Shown: positions 31,880 to 40,494, numbered from the stretch's first letter. The stretch: 64,000 nt of DNA from Lachnospiraceae bacterium (GCA_023664345.1 JAMPFQ010000023.1:1-64000); one strand, 5' to 3'. The notes: generated from the letters alone by a model not told the origin. A program made the numbers and translations.

Positions 31880-31933
31880 TACCATGGTATGCAAACATTG
31901 GACATTGTACATGGTACATGGACATTGTGCCAA
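31880..31933 (-). promoter_or_regulatory. Promoter with operator-like repeats upstream of the lipoprotein
   Basis: Minus-strand TTGGCA (31928-31933) and TACAAT (31904-31909), 18 bp apart. The plus-strand motif TGGACATTGT occurs at 31899 and 31919, exactly 20 bp or two helical turns apart. A perfect palindrome TACCATGGTA (31880-31889) and a near palindrome GTACATGGTAC (31908-31918) add to it. This arrangement suggests cooperative repressor binding. Confidence 0.5.
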
Positions 31934-31962
31934 CAATTTTACGTCCAAAACCAAAAGAAACG

Positions 31963-32019
31963 TCAATAGTTCATCTGCTTTTTCATTTCATCATCAAATC
32001 GAAGGCTTACAGTGGTCAT
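31963..32019 (-). pseudogene. RelB/DinJ-type antitoxin remnant (18 codons)
   Basis: ATG 32019, with AAAGGAAG upstream, opens MTTVSLRFDDEMKKQMNY and then stops at TGA 31963. The first 15 residues match the beta-strand and start of helix 1 of ribbon-helix-helix antitoxins of the RelB/DinJ family, normally about 80-100 residues. No continuation is found in another frame, and no toxin gene follows. It is a truncated relic. Confidence 0.55.
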
Positions 32020-32069
32020 GACGTTACTTCCTTTCTGTCCCCATCATAATATGGTTCAAAGCAAAATAC

Positions 32070-32112
32070 AACCAAAATCATTCCATTTCATTCAGATTGA
32101 ATGATTTTGGTT
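32070..32112. terminator. Strong bidirectional hairpin
   Basis: A perfect 14-bp stem (AACCAAAATCATTC with GAATGATTTTGGTT) and a 15-base loop, with A/T runs on both sides. It isolates the tRNA pair from the lipoprotein region. Confidence 0.7.
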
Positions 32113-32124
32113 TTCATACCGGGC

Positions 32125-32166
32125 AAAGAAAAAGAACCCACCACAGCTTTCCGGCTGATAAAGTGG
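32125..32166 (-). terminator. Terminator of the tRNA operon
   Basis: On the minus strand CCAC..CAGC-CGGAAA-GCTG..GTGG is followed by TTCTTTTTCTTT, 15 bases after the tRNA-Leu 3' end. Confidence 0.6.
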
Positions 32167-32180
32167 ATCCTTAAGATAAC

Positions 32181-32264
32181 TGCTGGTGGCCGGACTTGAA
32201 CCGGCACGAGGTTGCCCCCGAGGGATTTTAAGTCCCTTGCGTCTGCCTATTCCGCCACACCAGC
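32181..32264 (-). tRNA. tRNA-Leu (anticodon TAA)
   Basis: 84 nt. The acceptor arms GCTGGTG and CACCAGC pair, with A as discriminator. Anticodon stem AGGGA/TCCCT holds loop CTTAAAA with TAA. The long variable arm is of class II type. The T-loop is GGTTCAAGTCC. The 3' CCA is not encoded. Confidence 0.95.
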
Positions 32265-32337
32265 TGACGCAGTATGGAGTCCGCACCGCGAACCCGCTAT
32301 GCATACCCGAACCCCATTGATCCGTTATGGTATGCAA

Positions 32338-32419
32338 TGGATGGAGGTGGATTCGAACCACCGAAGCAATTTGCAGCAGATTTACAGTCTGTCCCCTTTG
32401 GCCACTCGGGAATCCATCC
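32338..32419 (-). tRNA. tRNA-Tyr (anticodon GTA)
   Basis: 82 nt. Acceptor GGATGGA/TCCATCC, anticodon stem CAGA/TCTG with loop CTGTAAA (GTA), a class II variable arm and T-loop GGTTCGAATCC. It is first in a two-tRNA unit with tRNA-Leu, 73 bases apart. The 3' CCA is not encoded. Confidence 0.95.
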
Positions 32420-32460
32420 ATGGCAGCGTACCGTCCGTAAACGTACCCTGACAATGTGAA

Positions 32461-32489
32461 ATTGTAGCATAGTTTCACACAGATTGCAA
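32461..32489 (-). promoter_or_regulatory. tRNA operon promoter
   Basis: Minus-strand TTGCAA (32484-32489), 17 bp, TACAAT (32461-32466); predicted start about 35 bases before tRNA-Tyr. Confidence 0.7.
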
Positions 32490-32528
32490 GACCGTTTTAC
32501 AGAAAGTGTAACAGTTCAGCCATGCCAT

Positions 32529-34028
32529 TCAGAAAGTTATCGGCATCACATCCGCCGTCAGCGGCTCCATCTCATAATCCGGGAACTGATCGATCAGTCG
32601 GTTCAGGCACAGTCTGGTATTGTAGACAATATCATGGGCCAGCATCACGATCCTTTTTCTTCCCAGGGTGCTTTCCCTTGCATTCTGCAGCAGCTGTTCC
32701 GGGGTGGAACTGCTCACCGCGTCCTCCAGGCTGGCGTTCCAGTCAAAGTAAATGAACCCTCTCTCCGCCATCGCCTGGATGATCTCCTCATAAATATCCT
32801 TATTGTAAGCATTGATGCTGCCGCCGGGAAAGCGGAACAGTTCCACTTCCACCCCTGTGATCTCATAAACCGCGTCATAGGCTTCCTGGAAATCCGCCAG
32901 ATATGCCTCCACGCTCTCATAAACCTTATCATAATCATGACTGTTGCAGTGGATCCCTATGGTATGTCCCTCCTCCACGATCCGACGGGCGACCTCGGGG
33001 TGTTTGCGGACATTCTCCCCTACCACGAAGAACGTCGCTTTGATCCCTCGCTCCTGCAAAATGTCCAGCACCGCTGATGTATTTTCCTCGGAAGGCCCGT
33101 CGTCAAAGGTCAGGTACATGGTCTTGGGATGGAAATAGAAATCTATGTTCCTGGCAATCCCCGCCGCCAGCTGTTCCTGATACTCCTGGCTGCCGATGGC
33201 ATTGCGCTCCGCCGTATTGGACAGGAAAGAAGTCTCTATCAGACAGGAGGGCATGGTGGTCTCACGGATCACATAGAGATCCTGGCTCTGCTGCAAGCCC
33301 CTGTCTTTTGCCCCTGTGCCGCTCACGGCGCCCATCTGGACCAGCTGCGCCAGCCTTCTGCTGTCATCACAGCAGTCACAGTACCAGTTTGCGCCCTCCG
33401 CCTTTTCCGGGCAGCCGCTGAACCATGTCTCAATGCCGTTTATGGAGCTTTCTTTCTCATCGCAGGCATTCTGGTGTATGCTGATATAAAGGCTGCCTGA
33501 CGCGGCTTCCGCGATATCGACCCGCTCCTCCAGTGTCAGGGCGGTATCATCATCCTCTCTGGTGAGCGCCGTCTCATATCCCATCTCTTCCAGTTTCCCC
33601 GCCAGTTTCAGGGCGATCTGCAGGTTCACGGTCTTTTCCGACACGCCCCCTCTGCAGCAGCCGTCATCATCACCGCCATGGCCGGGATCGATGACGATCA
33701 CGGGCGCAGATGCTTCCTCCTCGATCACTACGATATCATTTGCGGAAACGGTGGGCGGCTCCGCCTGGGGTGTACCGATCGAGAAACTTTCTTCCTCCAT
33801 CACCGTAATGCTCTCCTCAGGCGCGGAGAGAAAGTCCCGAAACAGGCAGATCACTGCCAGCCCCGTTGCCGACAATGCCATAAAGATGATAAAAAAGACC
33901 AAAAACCGCCGGAACAGGCCGTTCCCGCTTTCCATGTTCCTCTCCCGCATCCTGCTGTCAAAGGTGTCCGCCCTTACCAGCTTCACTTCCCTGCCATATA
34001 CCTGTTTCCTGCCCATTTGTCCATTCAT
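32529..34028 (-). CDS. N-acetylmuramoyl-L-alanine amidase fused to polysaccharide deacetylase
   Basis: 499 residues from ATG 34028, after AAGAGG. A basic N-terminus and one helix (about 43-63) anchor it. Residues about 105-290 are an Amidase_3 domain with VIVIDPGHGGDDDG, LTREDDDTALTLEERV, YISIHQNA and SCLIETSFLSN, giving the zinc ligands His-Glu-His and the catalytic Glu. Residues about 300-499 are a NodB deacetylase with MYLTFDDGPSEENT, HCNSHDYD (metal His pair), FRFPGG and a terminal VMLAHD. One protein thus can cut the peptide from MurNAc and remove acetyl groups. In Bacillus the two activities are split between CwlD and PdaA, which together make cortex muramic lactam. A sporulation role is therefore likely. 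Confidence 0.92.
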   Translation of the reverse strand: MNGQMGRKQVYGREVKLVRADTFDSRMRERNMESGNGLFRRFLVFFIIFMALSATGLAVICLFRDFLSAPEESITVMEEESFSIGTPQAEPPTVSANDIVVIEEEASAPVIVIDPGHGGDDDGCCRGGVSEKTVNLQIALKLAGKLEEMGYETALTREDDDTALTLEERVDIAEAASGSLYISIHQNACDEKESSINGIETWFSGCPEKAEGANWYCDCCDDSRRLAQLVQMGAVSGTGAKDRGLQQSQDLYVIRETTMPSCLIETSFLSNTAERNAIGSQEYQEQLAAGIARNIDFYFHPKTMYLTFDDGPSEENTSAVLDILQERGIKATFFVVGENVRKHPEVARRIVEEGHTIGIHCNSHDYDKVYESVEAYLADFQEAYDAVYEITGVEVELFRFPGGSINAYNKDIYEEIIQAMAERGFIYFDWNASLEDAVSSSTPEQLLQNARESTLGRKRIVMLAHDIVYNTRLCLNRLIDQFPDYEMEPLTADVMPITF

Positions 34029-34070
34029 CTTATCATCCTCTTTCCTGCCGATATGCCACATAACGCAAAA

Positions 34071-34108
34071 GCTTCCCCGCAGCCGTTACTAACAGCATAC
34101 GGGGAAGC
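34071..34108 (-). terminator. Terminator-like hairpin after the two-component operon
   Basis: GCTTCCCCG and CGGGGAAGC form a 9-bp stem over a 20-base loop. On the minus strand TTTTGCG follows. It lies 60 bases beyond the last gene of that operon and just upstream of the amidase start. Confidence 0.6.
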
Positions 34109-34167
34109 CCCATCAAACTTTCATATTTTTGGCATAAAAGTTTCATCCTTTTTCCATACTTTTTGCA

Positions 34168-34998
34168 TCAACGTGAGATCTTTAAAAACAGCTCGTTGAT
34201 CCCCTCATAAAATCCCACCGTGACAATGGTGTTTCCCTCCTCCATTCCGGGAAAACTGTACTTTTTAAAATAAGGCGTGGACTCGGACAGCGGGTTGGTC
34301 GCGGCATACTCCTCAGGCTCGCCCAGTTCCATGTATTCGCCCCAGATGCGGATGATCTCATCCGGGTCGATGTCTTTCCATTCCAGTTCCGTCCTGACAT
34401 AAAATTCGTAGATCTTGCCCGTATCGGCGTCCACATACGCATCCAGCAGACGGTTTTCCTTACTGGCATTCTGTTTCTGGGAAGCAAAGCTGATCTTCCA
34501 GACCAGCACGTTATTCCTGGGTTCCGGCACATCAATGGCGGAATACATGACCGCGCTGTAAGATCTGGCAGACAGAGACTGTATCGCCTGAGGCAGTATC
34601 TCCAGTTCTTTCAACTCCTGAATCGCCTGATCGCAAAGCTGCAGCCCCACTGTCTCGTCGATCTCCTGTCCGGCGGAATCCTTGCGGTTCACCACAAGAG
34701 CGTAAGTCCCCGTCAGCCCCTGATAATCCAGATTAACGGAATCCACGCTGGTCATGGCATTCTGATCGCTCTCCGGCAGGATCTGATTGTTCAGACATTT
34801 GGACAGGATATACACTCTCTCGTTATTGCTCATGGAATAGCGATATCCCTCCATGCCGCTCTCCGCTTCCCTGACATGGATCCGGTTCAATACATTTCCG
34901 TCACGATAGCCTGCCAGTGCCTCCGGGCCCCAGACAGCCGCCGCCACGATGATCACTGCCAGAGGGAGCAGCAGTATATTGATCTTCTTAGTCTTCAT
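34168..34998 (-). CDS. Membrane-anchored extracytoplasmic protein of the two-component operon
   Basis: 276 residues: one N-terminal helix (INILLLPLAVIIVAAAVWG) and an outside domain. The start overlaps the kinase gene by 11 bases, so it is co-translated. Its position behind a kinase gene and its overall form resemble the YycH/YycI accessory proteins that restrain the WalK kinase, but no motif supports homology. It contains two PepSY-like stretches (LLDAYVDADTGKIYEFYV), which are typical for such regulators. Confidence 0.65.
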   Translation of the reverse strand: MKTKKINILLLPLAVIIVAAAVWGPEALAGYRDGNVLNRIHVREAESGMEGYRYSMSNNERVYILSKCLNNQILPESDQNAMTSVDSVNLDYQGLTGTYALVVNRKDSAGQEIDETVGLQLCDQAIQELKELEILPQAIQSLSARSYSAVMYSAIDVPEPRNNVLVWKISFASQKQNASKENRLLDAYVDADTGKIYEFYVRTELEWKDIDPDEIIRIWGEYMELGEPEEYAATNPLSESTPYFKKYSFPGMEEGNTIVTVGFYEGINELFLKISR

Positions 34999-36421
34999 GC
35001 GTACCTCCCGCCTGATCAGGATCTAAGGACAGATAGAAGCTGATGCAGGTGCCTTCCCCCAACTTGCTCTCTATGTTCAGCACACTGTTGTGCAGCCTTA
35101 AGATCTCCACGCACAGCGCCAGTCCCAGCCCGGCGCCGTTCTTGCTGCGGGATCGGGATTTATCCACCATATAGAAAGCTTCCGTCACTTTCTTCAGTTC
35201 CTCCTCAGGAATCCCCACACCGTAATCCTTTACCTGGAACAGATAGCCTTCCTCACGGCAGGCGCCGTCCACTTCGACCACGCCGCCCTGGGAGGAGGCC
35301 TTGCAGGCGTTATCCACCAGGTTCAGGAGCACGGACTTGATCAGGTTGATCTCTCCGTAGACCGTAGCCGGTTCAAACATGATATCGATCTGTTGTTCCG
35401 TATTGCCGTCAAACATATCCTGCAGATACTGGAACAGGCTCGCCGCCGCTATGGGCTGGGTCTCGATCTGATCCCTCTTGGTGACGATGATATCCAGCAG
35501 GCGGAAAGACATGTTCTCCAGACGTTTCCCCTCCGTGTAGATATAATTGGAAGACAGGAAGTGCTTTTCCTCGTCCAGCTTTCTGGAACGGAGCAGGTCG
35601 GCGTATCCGATGATGGCCGTGAGAGGCGTCTTCAGTTCATGGGCAAATGCAGCGATAAAGTCCTCACGGGCCCTGATCTCATCCTGGAGTTCGCCGATGG
35701 TCTCCTCCAGGACATTTGCCATGCTGTTAAAATCAGCCGTCAGTGCGCCTAACTCGTCATTGCTGATGATCTGGGCGCGATAGCTGTAATCTCCCTCCGC
35801 CATCTTTCTGGTCGCCCCTGCCAGAAGTCGGATGGGCTTTGTCAGCCAGAAACAGATCACATACATGACCACGGCACAAACGGCCAGCATCACCAGCGTC
35901 ACTCTCCGATAAACGGAGAACCCCATGGTCCTCTCCGCGAATACCTCCGTCACATCCTCCATGGTCTCCAGATACAGATGTCGATCCAGGACATTGACCA
36001 TGATGCCTGTCTGGATATAATAATGGTCGTCCTGTTCCACCACCTGGTACGCTCCGGTACTCTCCTCCACCTGCTGGATCAGTCCGGCATCCTCCGGGAA
36101 ACCCTCGCTGGCATAGAGCATCTTCTTTTCCTCATCGGACAGGCGCAGCAGACGCCCCGTTCCCTGACCGCCGCTCTCCAGCTTGGAGCCGATCTGCTCC
36201 ACCGCGATATCCTGCAGCACATCGTATTTTGTCGGGATGTTCAGCGCCGCAGTCTCAAAAGCGAACTGCAGGATATTGCTGTCGCTCATAGCCTGCTCGA
36301 TCTCACGGTCCAGAGCGGTCTCAAACACATAATTGACAAAAAAGTATCCGCTGAAGCCAAAAGCCGCCGCCATGATGATGATGGTCCACAGCAGAATCTT
36401 GTATAGAAATTTCATTTGCAT
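34988..36421 (-). CDS. Sensor histidine kinase
   Basis: 477 residues from ATG 36421 (an ATG at 36415 is equally possible; AGAGG lies 4 or 10 bases before them). Helices lie at about 8-28 and 160-182 around an extracellular sensor of about 130 residues. HAMP follows with LTKPIRLLAGATRKMAEGDY. The H-box is FAHELKTPLTAIIGYADLL. ATP-binding boxes are LLNLVDNACKAS, VKDYGVGIP and GAGLGLALCVEIL. It pairs with the regulator gene that ends seven bases before it. The operon also contains a calcium-repeat surface protein and a second anchored protein, so an envelope signal is likely. Confidence 0.9.
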   Translation of the reverse strand: MQMKFLYKILLWTIIIMAAAFGFSGYFFVNYVFETALDREIEQAMSDSNILQFAFETAALNIPTKYDVLQDIAVEQIGSKLESGGQGTGRLLRLSDEEKKMLYASEGFPEDAGLIQQVEESTGAYQVVEQDDHYYIQTGIMVNVLDRHLYLETMEDVTEVFAERTMGFSVYRRVTLVMLAVCAVVMYVICFWLTKPIRLLAGATRKMAEGDYSYRAQIISNDELGALTADFNSMANVLEETIGELQDEIRAREDFIAAFAHELKTPLTAIIGYADLLRSRKLDEEKHFLSSNYIYTEGKRLENMSFRLLDIIVTKRDQIETQPIAAASLFQYLQDMFDGNTEQQIDIMFEPATVYGEINLIKSVLLNLVDNACKASSQGGVVEVDGACREEGYLFQVKDYGVGIPEEELKKVTEAFYMVDKSRSRSKNGAGLGLALCVEILRLHNSVLNIESKLGEGTCISFYLSLDPDQAGGTHED

Positions 36422-36428
36422 AAATCCT

Positions 36429-37082
36429 CTATATCTCAAGCCGGTATCCCACCTTATAGACCGCTACCAGATTATCCTCCCAGCCCATCTTCCTGCGCAG
36501 CCTCTGCACATGAAGATCCAGGGTACGGCTGTCCGCCAGATATTCGTCGCCCCATACCTTTTCGTACAGGCTCTCCCGGAACAGAGCAATGTTCTTATTC
36601 CGCATGAACAGCACCAGAAGCCCGTATTCCTTGTTCGTCAGCACCACCGGCTTTCCTGCTTTCAGTACCTTTCTGGCGTCTTCGTCCACCACCACATCCC
36701 CTGCGGTAAGGATGGTCTCTGTCTTATTATAGCGGCGCAGCACCACTTCCACCCGGGCCACCAGTTCCACCACGTCAAAGGGCTTCACCAGATAATCCTC
36801 CGCTCCCAGCTTCAATCCCTTTACCCTGTCCTTGACCTCGTGCCTGGCCGTGATAAAGATCACCGGAATCTTCAGGGGCCGTATGTACTCCATGATATCG
36901 TAACCATCCGCGCCGGGAAGCATGATATCCAGCAGGATCAGGTCAAACTGCTCCGCCTCGATCAGGTCGATGGCCTGTAAGCCGTCCTGCACGGATCTGC
37001 ACTCATAACCCGCTGCTGACAGGTTGATATCTATCAGGTCACAGATCGGTTTTTCATCATCCACAATCAGTATCTTGATCAT
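36429..37082 (-). CDS. OmpR/PhoB-family response regulator
   Basis: 217 residues from ATG 37082, which overlaps the stop of the upstream gene as ATGA, indicating coupled translation. Receiver: ILIVDDEKPIC, LILLDIMLPGADGYD (phospho-Asp), VIFITARHE, LVKPFDVVEL. The DNA-binding winged helix at about 125-217 includes LTNKEYGLLVLFMRNKNIA, DSRTLDLHVQRLRRKMG and KVGYRL. Partner kinase downstream. Confidence 0.92.
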   Translation of the reverse strand: MIKILIVDDEKPICDLIDINLSAAGYECRSVQDGLQAIDLIEAEQFDLILLDIMLPGADGYDIMEYIRPLKIPVIFITARHEVKDRVKGLKLGAEDYLVKPFDVVELVARVEVVLRRYNKTETILTAGDVVVDEDARKVLKAGKPVVLTNKEYGLLVLFMRNKNIALFRESLYEKVWGDEYLADSRTLDLHVQRLRRKMGWEDNLVAVYKVGYRLEI

Positions 37083-38173
37083 TCTTCTGCTGTCCACCCC
37101 CAATATGCCCGTATCAGCTGCACCAGGCCCTCTACGGTATCCTCTTCCGTACATTCATAAGTTTTCTCAAATTCCGTGTCCGTCTCGAATCCGTCCGTCC
37201 GCTGGTAGTAGATGCCGCATCTGGTATCGATCCCCGTGATGCCCTCCATTCCCGAATAGCTGTACCTCCCCAGCACCAGGATATCTTTCATGCCGTCTCC
37301 GTCCAGATCCCGACAGGTCATGCCTTTCAGGGCATACAGGCTGTCATGATCCCCCATGGGCTGAAAACTCCACACGATGGAACCCTGTTCGTTGACCAGA
37401 TAGATCATGAAGATCTGATAATGTCCCATCAATATGGTGCCCGGGACCACCTGCAGCCGCCCCTGTTTTTCAAAAGTCCTGTAATAATTGTGTTCCTTAA
37501 CCACCTGGAATCCCTGTTCCAGCAATTCGTCCAGCGTGGCCGCCGTATAAAGCACCTCCGCGGAATTGCCGTCCCGTACATAGGAGATGATCATTCCCGC
37601 GCTCTTGTTCATGCTGAACCGGTTGATCTTGTCGGAGATCCGCCAGTCCCGGTAGAAGCCGCCGTCCCGCTGGAACAGCACATCTCCTACCTTATAGGTC
37701 TTGCCCGCGTAATCGCCCACGTCATTGATGCAGTCCGTGATCAGGATGATATCCGTCAGCCCGTCCCTGTTCACATCCAGGAAAGAAACCGCCGCCAGAT
37801 CCCTGGTGGGCTGCGTCATCTCTCCCAGATAGCGGTTGTTGGTCTCCAGCTGGTTCGTCTTGTACAGCACGTTTCCGTCGCTATCCGTGATCAGCAGCGC
37901 CATCCGGCGGTACAGGTTGTCCATGATGGGCAGGAAAGTGACTTCCTCCTCCCCAAAACTCTCCAGGATCACGGGGAAACTCTGATCTTCTATGGCATAA
38001 AAGCCCTGCTCCGGTACGTCTTCCGCATTTTCAATGGCTGCGAACCGCGCCTGATAGTCTTCATACTGTTGGATCAGCTGTTCCAGACCGTCCTTTTCCG
38101 CCGCCTTTACAGGAGCAAAACTCAGGCCGCAGATACAGGCTGTCAGGACTATCAGTATCCCTGTCTTTTTCAT
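37079..38173 (-). CDS. Secreted protein with FG-GAP/VCBS-like calcium repeats
   Basis: 364 residues. The start is ATG 38173 (a GTG two codons earlier is possible). A cleavable signal peptide ends near APVKAAEK. Two Asp-rich calcium-loop repeats of the VCBS/FG-GAP type are seen: FLDVNRDGLTDIILI near 140 and RDLDGDGMKDILVLGR near 295. Such repeats build propeller-like surface proteins. It is the first gene of a four-gene operon with a two-component system, so it may provide or sense the input signal. No enzymatic motif is seen. Confidence 0.75.
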   Translation of the reverse strand: MKKTGILIVLTACICGLSFAPVKAAEKDGLEQLIQQYEDYQARFAAIENAEDVPEQGFYAIEDQSFPVILESFGEEEVTFLPIMDNLYRRMALLITDSDGNVLYKTNQLETNNRYLGEMTQPTRDLAAVSFLDVNRDGLTDIILITDCINDVGDYAGKTYKVGDVLFQRDGGFYRDWRISDKINRFSMNKSAGMIISYVRDGNSAEVLYTAATLDELLEQGFQVVKEHNYYRTFEKQGRLQVVPGTILMGHYQIFMIYLVNEQGSIVWSFQPMGDHDSLYALKGMTCRDLDGDGMKDILVLGRYSYSGMEGITGIDTRCGIYYQRTDGFETDTEFEKTYECTEEDTVEGLVQLIRAYWGWTAEE

Positions 38174-38196
38174 CGGCACCGCCCCTTTCCAAAAAC

Positions 38197-38230
38197 AATA
38201 CTGGCCTTACATCATCTGCAAAGCCAGTAT
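38197..38230 (-). terminator. Terminator of the amylase gene
   Basis: ATACTGGC and GCCAGTAT form an 8-bp stem. On the minus strand it is followed by TGTTTTTGG, shortly after the amylase stop. Confidence 0.65.
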
Positions 38231-38253
38231 AACTCATAAATGCATCATTTTTG

Positions 38254-40368
38254 CTACACGCCTTTCAGGATGATGGCACTGGTCTTCGGCAGTTCGATCA
38301 CGATCTTGCCCGCATTGACCTCATATTCCTGACCATCCAGATGATACCCGTTCTCATCCGTCTGTATCAGCGCTTTCACTTTTCCCACCTTGGGGATTCC
38401 CACTTCCCACACAAAGACTCTCTTCGTGACAGGATGATTGTTATTATTGATCAGGATCAGGCACTGACCGCCTCTGTGAAAACGCCCGTAAGCAAGATAA
38501 TTATAATCACTCTCCAGGTATTTCAGCGAGCCTGTCCGCAGTTCGTCATTTTCCCTGCGGAGCCGGATGATGTCCCTGTGGAAGGAAATCAGTTCCTTAT
38601 CCTCGCGGCCCCAGGGATAAGTACGTCTGCTGTCCGGATCCGTAAATCCGCAGACGCCGGCTTCGTCCCCATAATAGATTGTAGGCGCTCCGATCCAGGT
38701 CATCTGCATCACCACCGCCTCCATGAAAACAGCCTTGTTCACATTCTGGTTCGCGGCTTCCGATCCCATGGTGCTGATCCTGCCCACCTTATGGTTGGTC
38801 CTGGTCAGGAAACGGGAATGGTCATGATTGGACAGTTCGTTCATGGCCACCTGCCAGCTGGGCATGGTAAAGCTTGCGGTATGATGCTGCATGGCGCCCC
38901 AGAAAGATTCCGCGTTGCCCAGCAGATCTTCCCGGAAATCGTCGCTGTGCTTCTCCATGCCTGTCAGGAACCAGGTCACCGGCTCCATAAAGGCGTCATA
39001 GTTCATGACCGTATCCCACTCATTGCCCTGGAGCCAGTCACGGGTATTGCCGTAATGCTCCGCTAAAATAATGGCGTTGGGATTCGCCTCCTTTACCACC
39101 CGGCGGAATTCCTGCCAGAACTTATGGTTATAATCCTGGCTGTGTCCCAGGTCGGCTGCCACGTCCAATCTCCAGCCATCCACGCTATAAGGCGGTGAGA
39201 CCCACTTCCTGGCGATCTCAAGCACATACTCCGTCAGGTTCTGAGAACCCTCATAATTCAGTTTGGGCAGCGTATCATGCCCCCACCAGCCGTCATAGCT
39301 GCCATTATAAGGCCATCGGTTCTGGTCGTGGAACTGGAAGTAATCCCTGTAGGGGCTGTCCGCGCTGATATAAGCCCCCTTTTCATAACCCTTTGCATTT
39401 TCATAGATGCGCTCCCTGTCCATCCACTTATTAAAGGAGCCGCAGTGATTGAACACCCCGTCCAGGATCACTCTCATGCCGCGCCTGTGGGCTTCCTCCA
39501 CCACCCGGATGAACAGTTCGTTGCTGGCCTCCAGGTTGGCAAGGTTCGTGACCCGGTTGATATAGCGGGTGGCCTCGCAGTTCTGCTGGTTCTGTTCCGG
39601 CAGCAGTTCTCCCTTATCATCCACGATCCGGCCAAAATGAGGGTCTATATAATCATAGTCCTGAATATCATATTTATGGTTGGACGGAGAGACGAAGAGG
39701 GGATTAAAATAAATGACCTCCACGCCCAGATCCTGCAGATAGTCCATCTTGTCCAGAACGCCCTGCAGGTCGCCGCCGTAAAATTCCCTGACATCCATCT
39801 GCGCCGGATACCGCCCCCAGTCCTCCACACGGTTCACGGGCTTGTTGATGTACGCGTATTCGTTGGTAAGCACATCATTCGTAAGATCGCCGTTGCAGAA
39901 ACGATCCACATAGATCTGGTACATAACGGCGCCCTTGGCCCAGTCAGGTGTCTTAAAGCCGGGAATGATCACAAAGTCATAGTATTCGTTGACATCCTGC
40001 GCCAGTCCCCTGGTATCATAATAGCACCGCAGCTTGCCTGTCAGTATCTCGAAATAATAAGCGGCCTTTTCCTGCTCCAGCTGCAGTTCAAAGGTATAAT
40101 AGTCAAAATTTCCTTCCGTTTCCGATTTGTACATCAGGTGGCGCTCGCCCTTATGGACCAGAAGGACTCTGTCCACATTATTCTTGGCGGTCCTGAACTT
40201 TATCGTGACCCTGTCAAAAGGTTCCGGTTCCGCAGGGCTGATATAGTTGCCTGTGGTATCCGAAAAAAGGGCTCGTTTATTAAAAACCGGACGCATGGTC
40301 GAAATATACTGTCTGTTATTCTCAAGCAGTTTTATCTTTTCCAAATCCAAACTCATTTGCGTATTCAT
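38254..40368 (-). CDS. GH13 alpha-amylase / neopullulanase-like enzyme
   Basis: 704 residues, intracellular (no signal peptide). The first about 130 residues form a CBM34-like beta domain, as in cyclomaltodextrinase and neopullulanase. The barrel follows: MYQIYVDRFCNGD, VIYFNPLFVSPSNHKYDIQDY, VILDGVFNHCG (conserved region I), GWRLDVAADLG with the nucleophile Asp, IILAEHYGN with the acid/base Glu, and ELSNHDHSRF with the third Asp. A C-terminal beta domain closes it. It should cleave alpha-1,4 (and perhaps alpha-1,6) links in maltodextrins taken into the cell. It has its own promoter at 40403-40431. Confidence 0.92.
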   Translation of the reverse strand: MNTQMSLDLEKIKLLENNRQYISTMRPVFNKRALFSDTTGNYISPAEPEPFDRVTIKFRTAKNNVDRVLLVHKGERHLMYKSETEGNFDYYTFELQLEQEKAAYYFEILTGKLRCYYDTRGLAQDVNEYYDFVIIPGFKTPDWAKGAVMYQIYVDRFCNGDLTNDVLTNEYAYINKPVNRVEDWGRYPAQMDVREFYGGDLQGVLDKMDYLQDLGVEVIYFNPLFVSPSNHKYDIQDYDYIDPHFGRIVDDKGELLPEQNQQNCEATRYINRVTNLANLEASNELFIRVVEEAHRRGMRVILDGVFNHCGSFNKWMDRERIYENAKGYEKGAYISADSPYRDYFQFHDQNRWPYNGSYDGWWGHDTLPKLNYEGSQNLTEYVLEIARKWVSPPYSVDGWRLDVAADLGHSQDYNHKFWQEFRRVVKEANPNAIILAEHYGNTRDWLQGNEWDTVMNYDAFMEPVTWFLTGMEKHSDDFREDLLGNAESFWGAMQHHTASFTMPSWQVAMNELSNHDHSRFLTRTNHKVGRISTMGSEAANQNVNKAVFMEAVVMQMTWIGAPTIYYGDEAGVCGFTDPDSRRTYPWGREDKELISFHRDIIRLRRENDELRTGSLKYLESDYNYLAYGRFHRGGQCLILINNNNHPVTKRVFVWEVGIPKVGKVKALIQTDENGYHLDGQEYEVNAGKIVIELPKTSAIILKGV

Positions 40369-40402
40369 TCTCCTATACTCAGCATAAAGCGAACTTACTT
40401 TT

Positions 40403-40431
40403 ATTTTACTGAAAACAGCGTCCTAATTCAA
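40403..40431 (-). promoter_or_regulatory. Promoter of the GH13 gene
   Basis: Minus-strand TTGAAT (40426-40431) and TAAAAT (40403-40408), 17 bp apart, 35 bases before the start codon. Confidence 0.6.
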
Positions 40432-40461
40432 CACTTTTTTTCAGGGTGATCACAAGATAGT

Positions 40462-40494
40462 AAAAAGGACAGTCATGGGGTGACTGTCCTTTTT
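40462..40494. terminator. Bidirectional terminator between ftsH and the amylase
   Basis: AAAAAGGACAGTCA and TGACTGTCCTTTTT form a perfect 14-bp stem with a GGGG-containing loop. It has T-runs for either direction and ends the ftsH transcript on the minus strand. Confidence 0.8.

Noticed and set aside
32265..32337. Third tRNA between tRNA-Leu and tRNA-Tyr
   Set aside because: No cloverleaf, T-loop or anticodon arm can be drawn in the 73-bp spacer.
32092..32478. 128-residue minus-strand frame over the tRNA genes
   Set aside because: Lies on two well-formed tRNAs.
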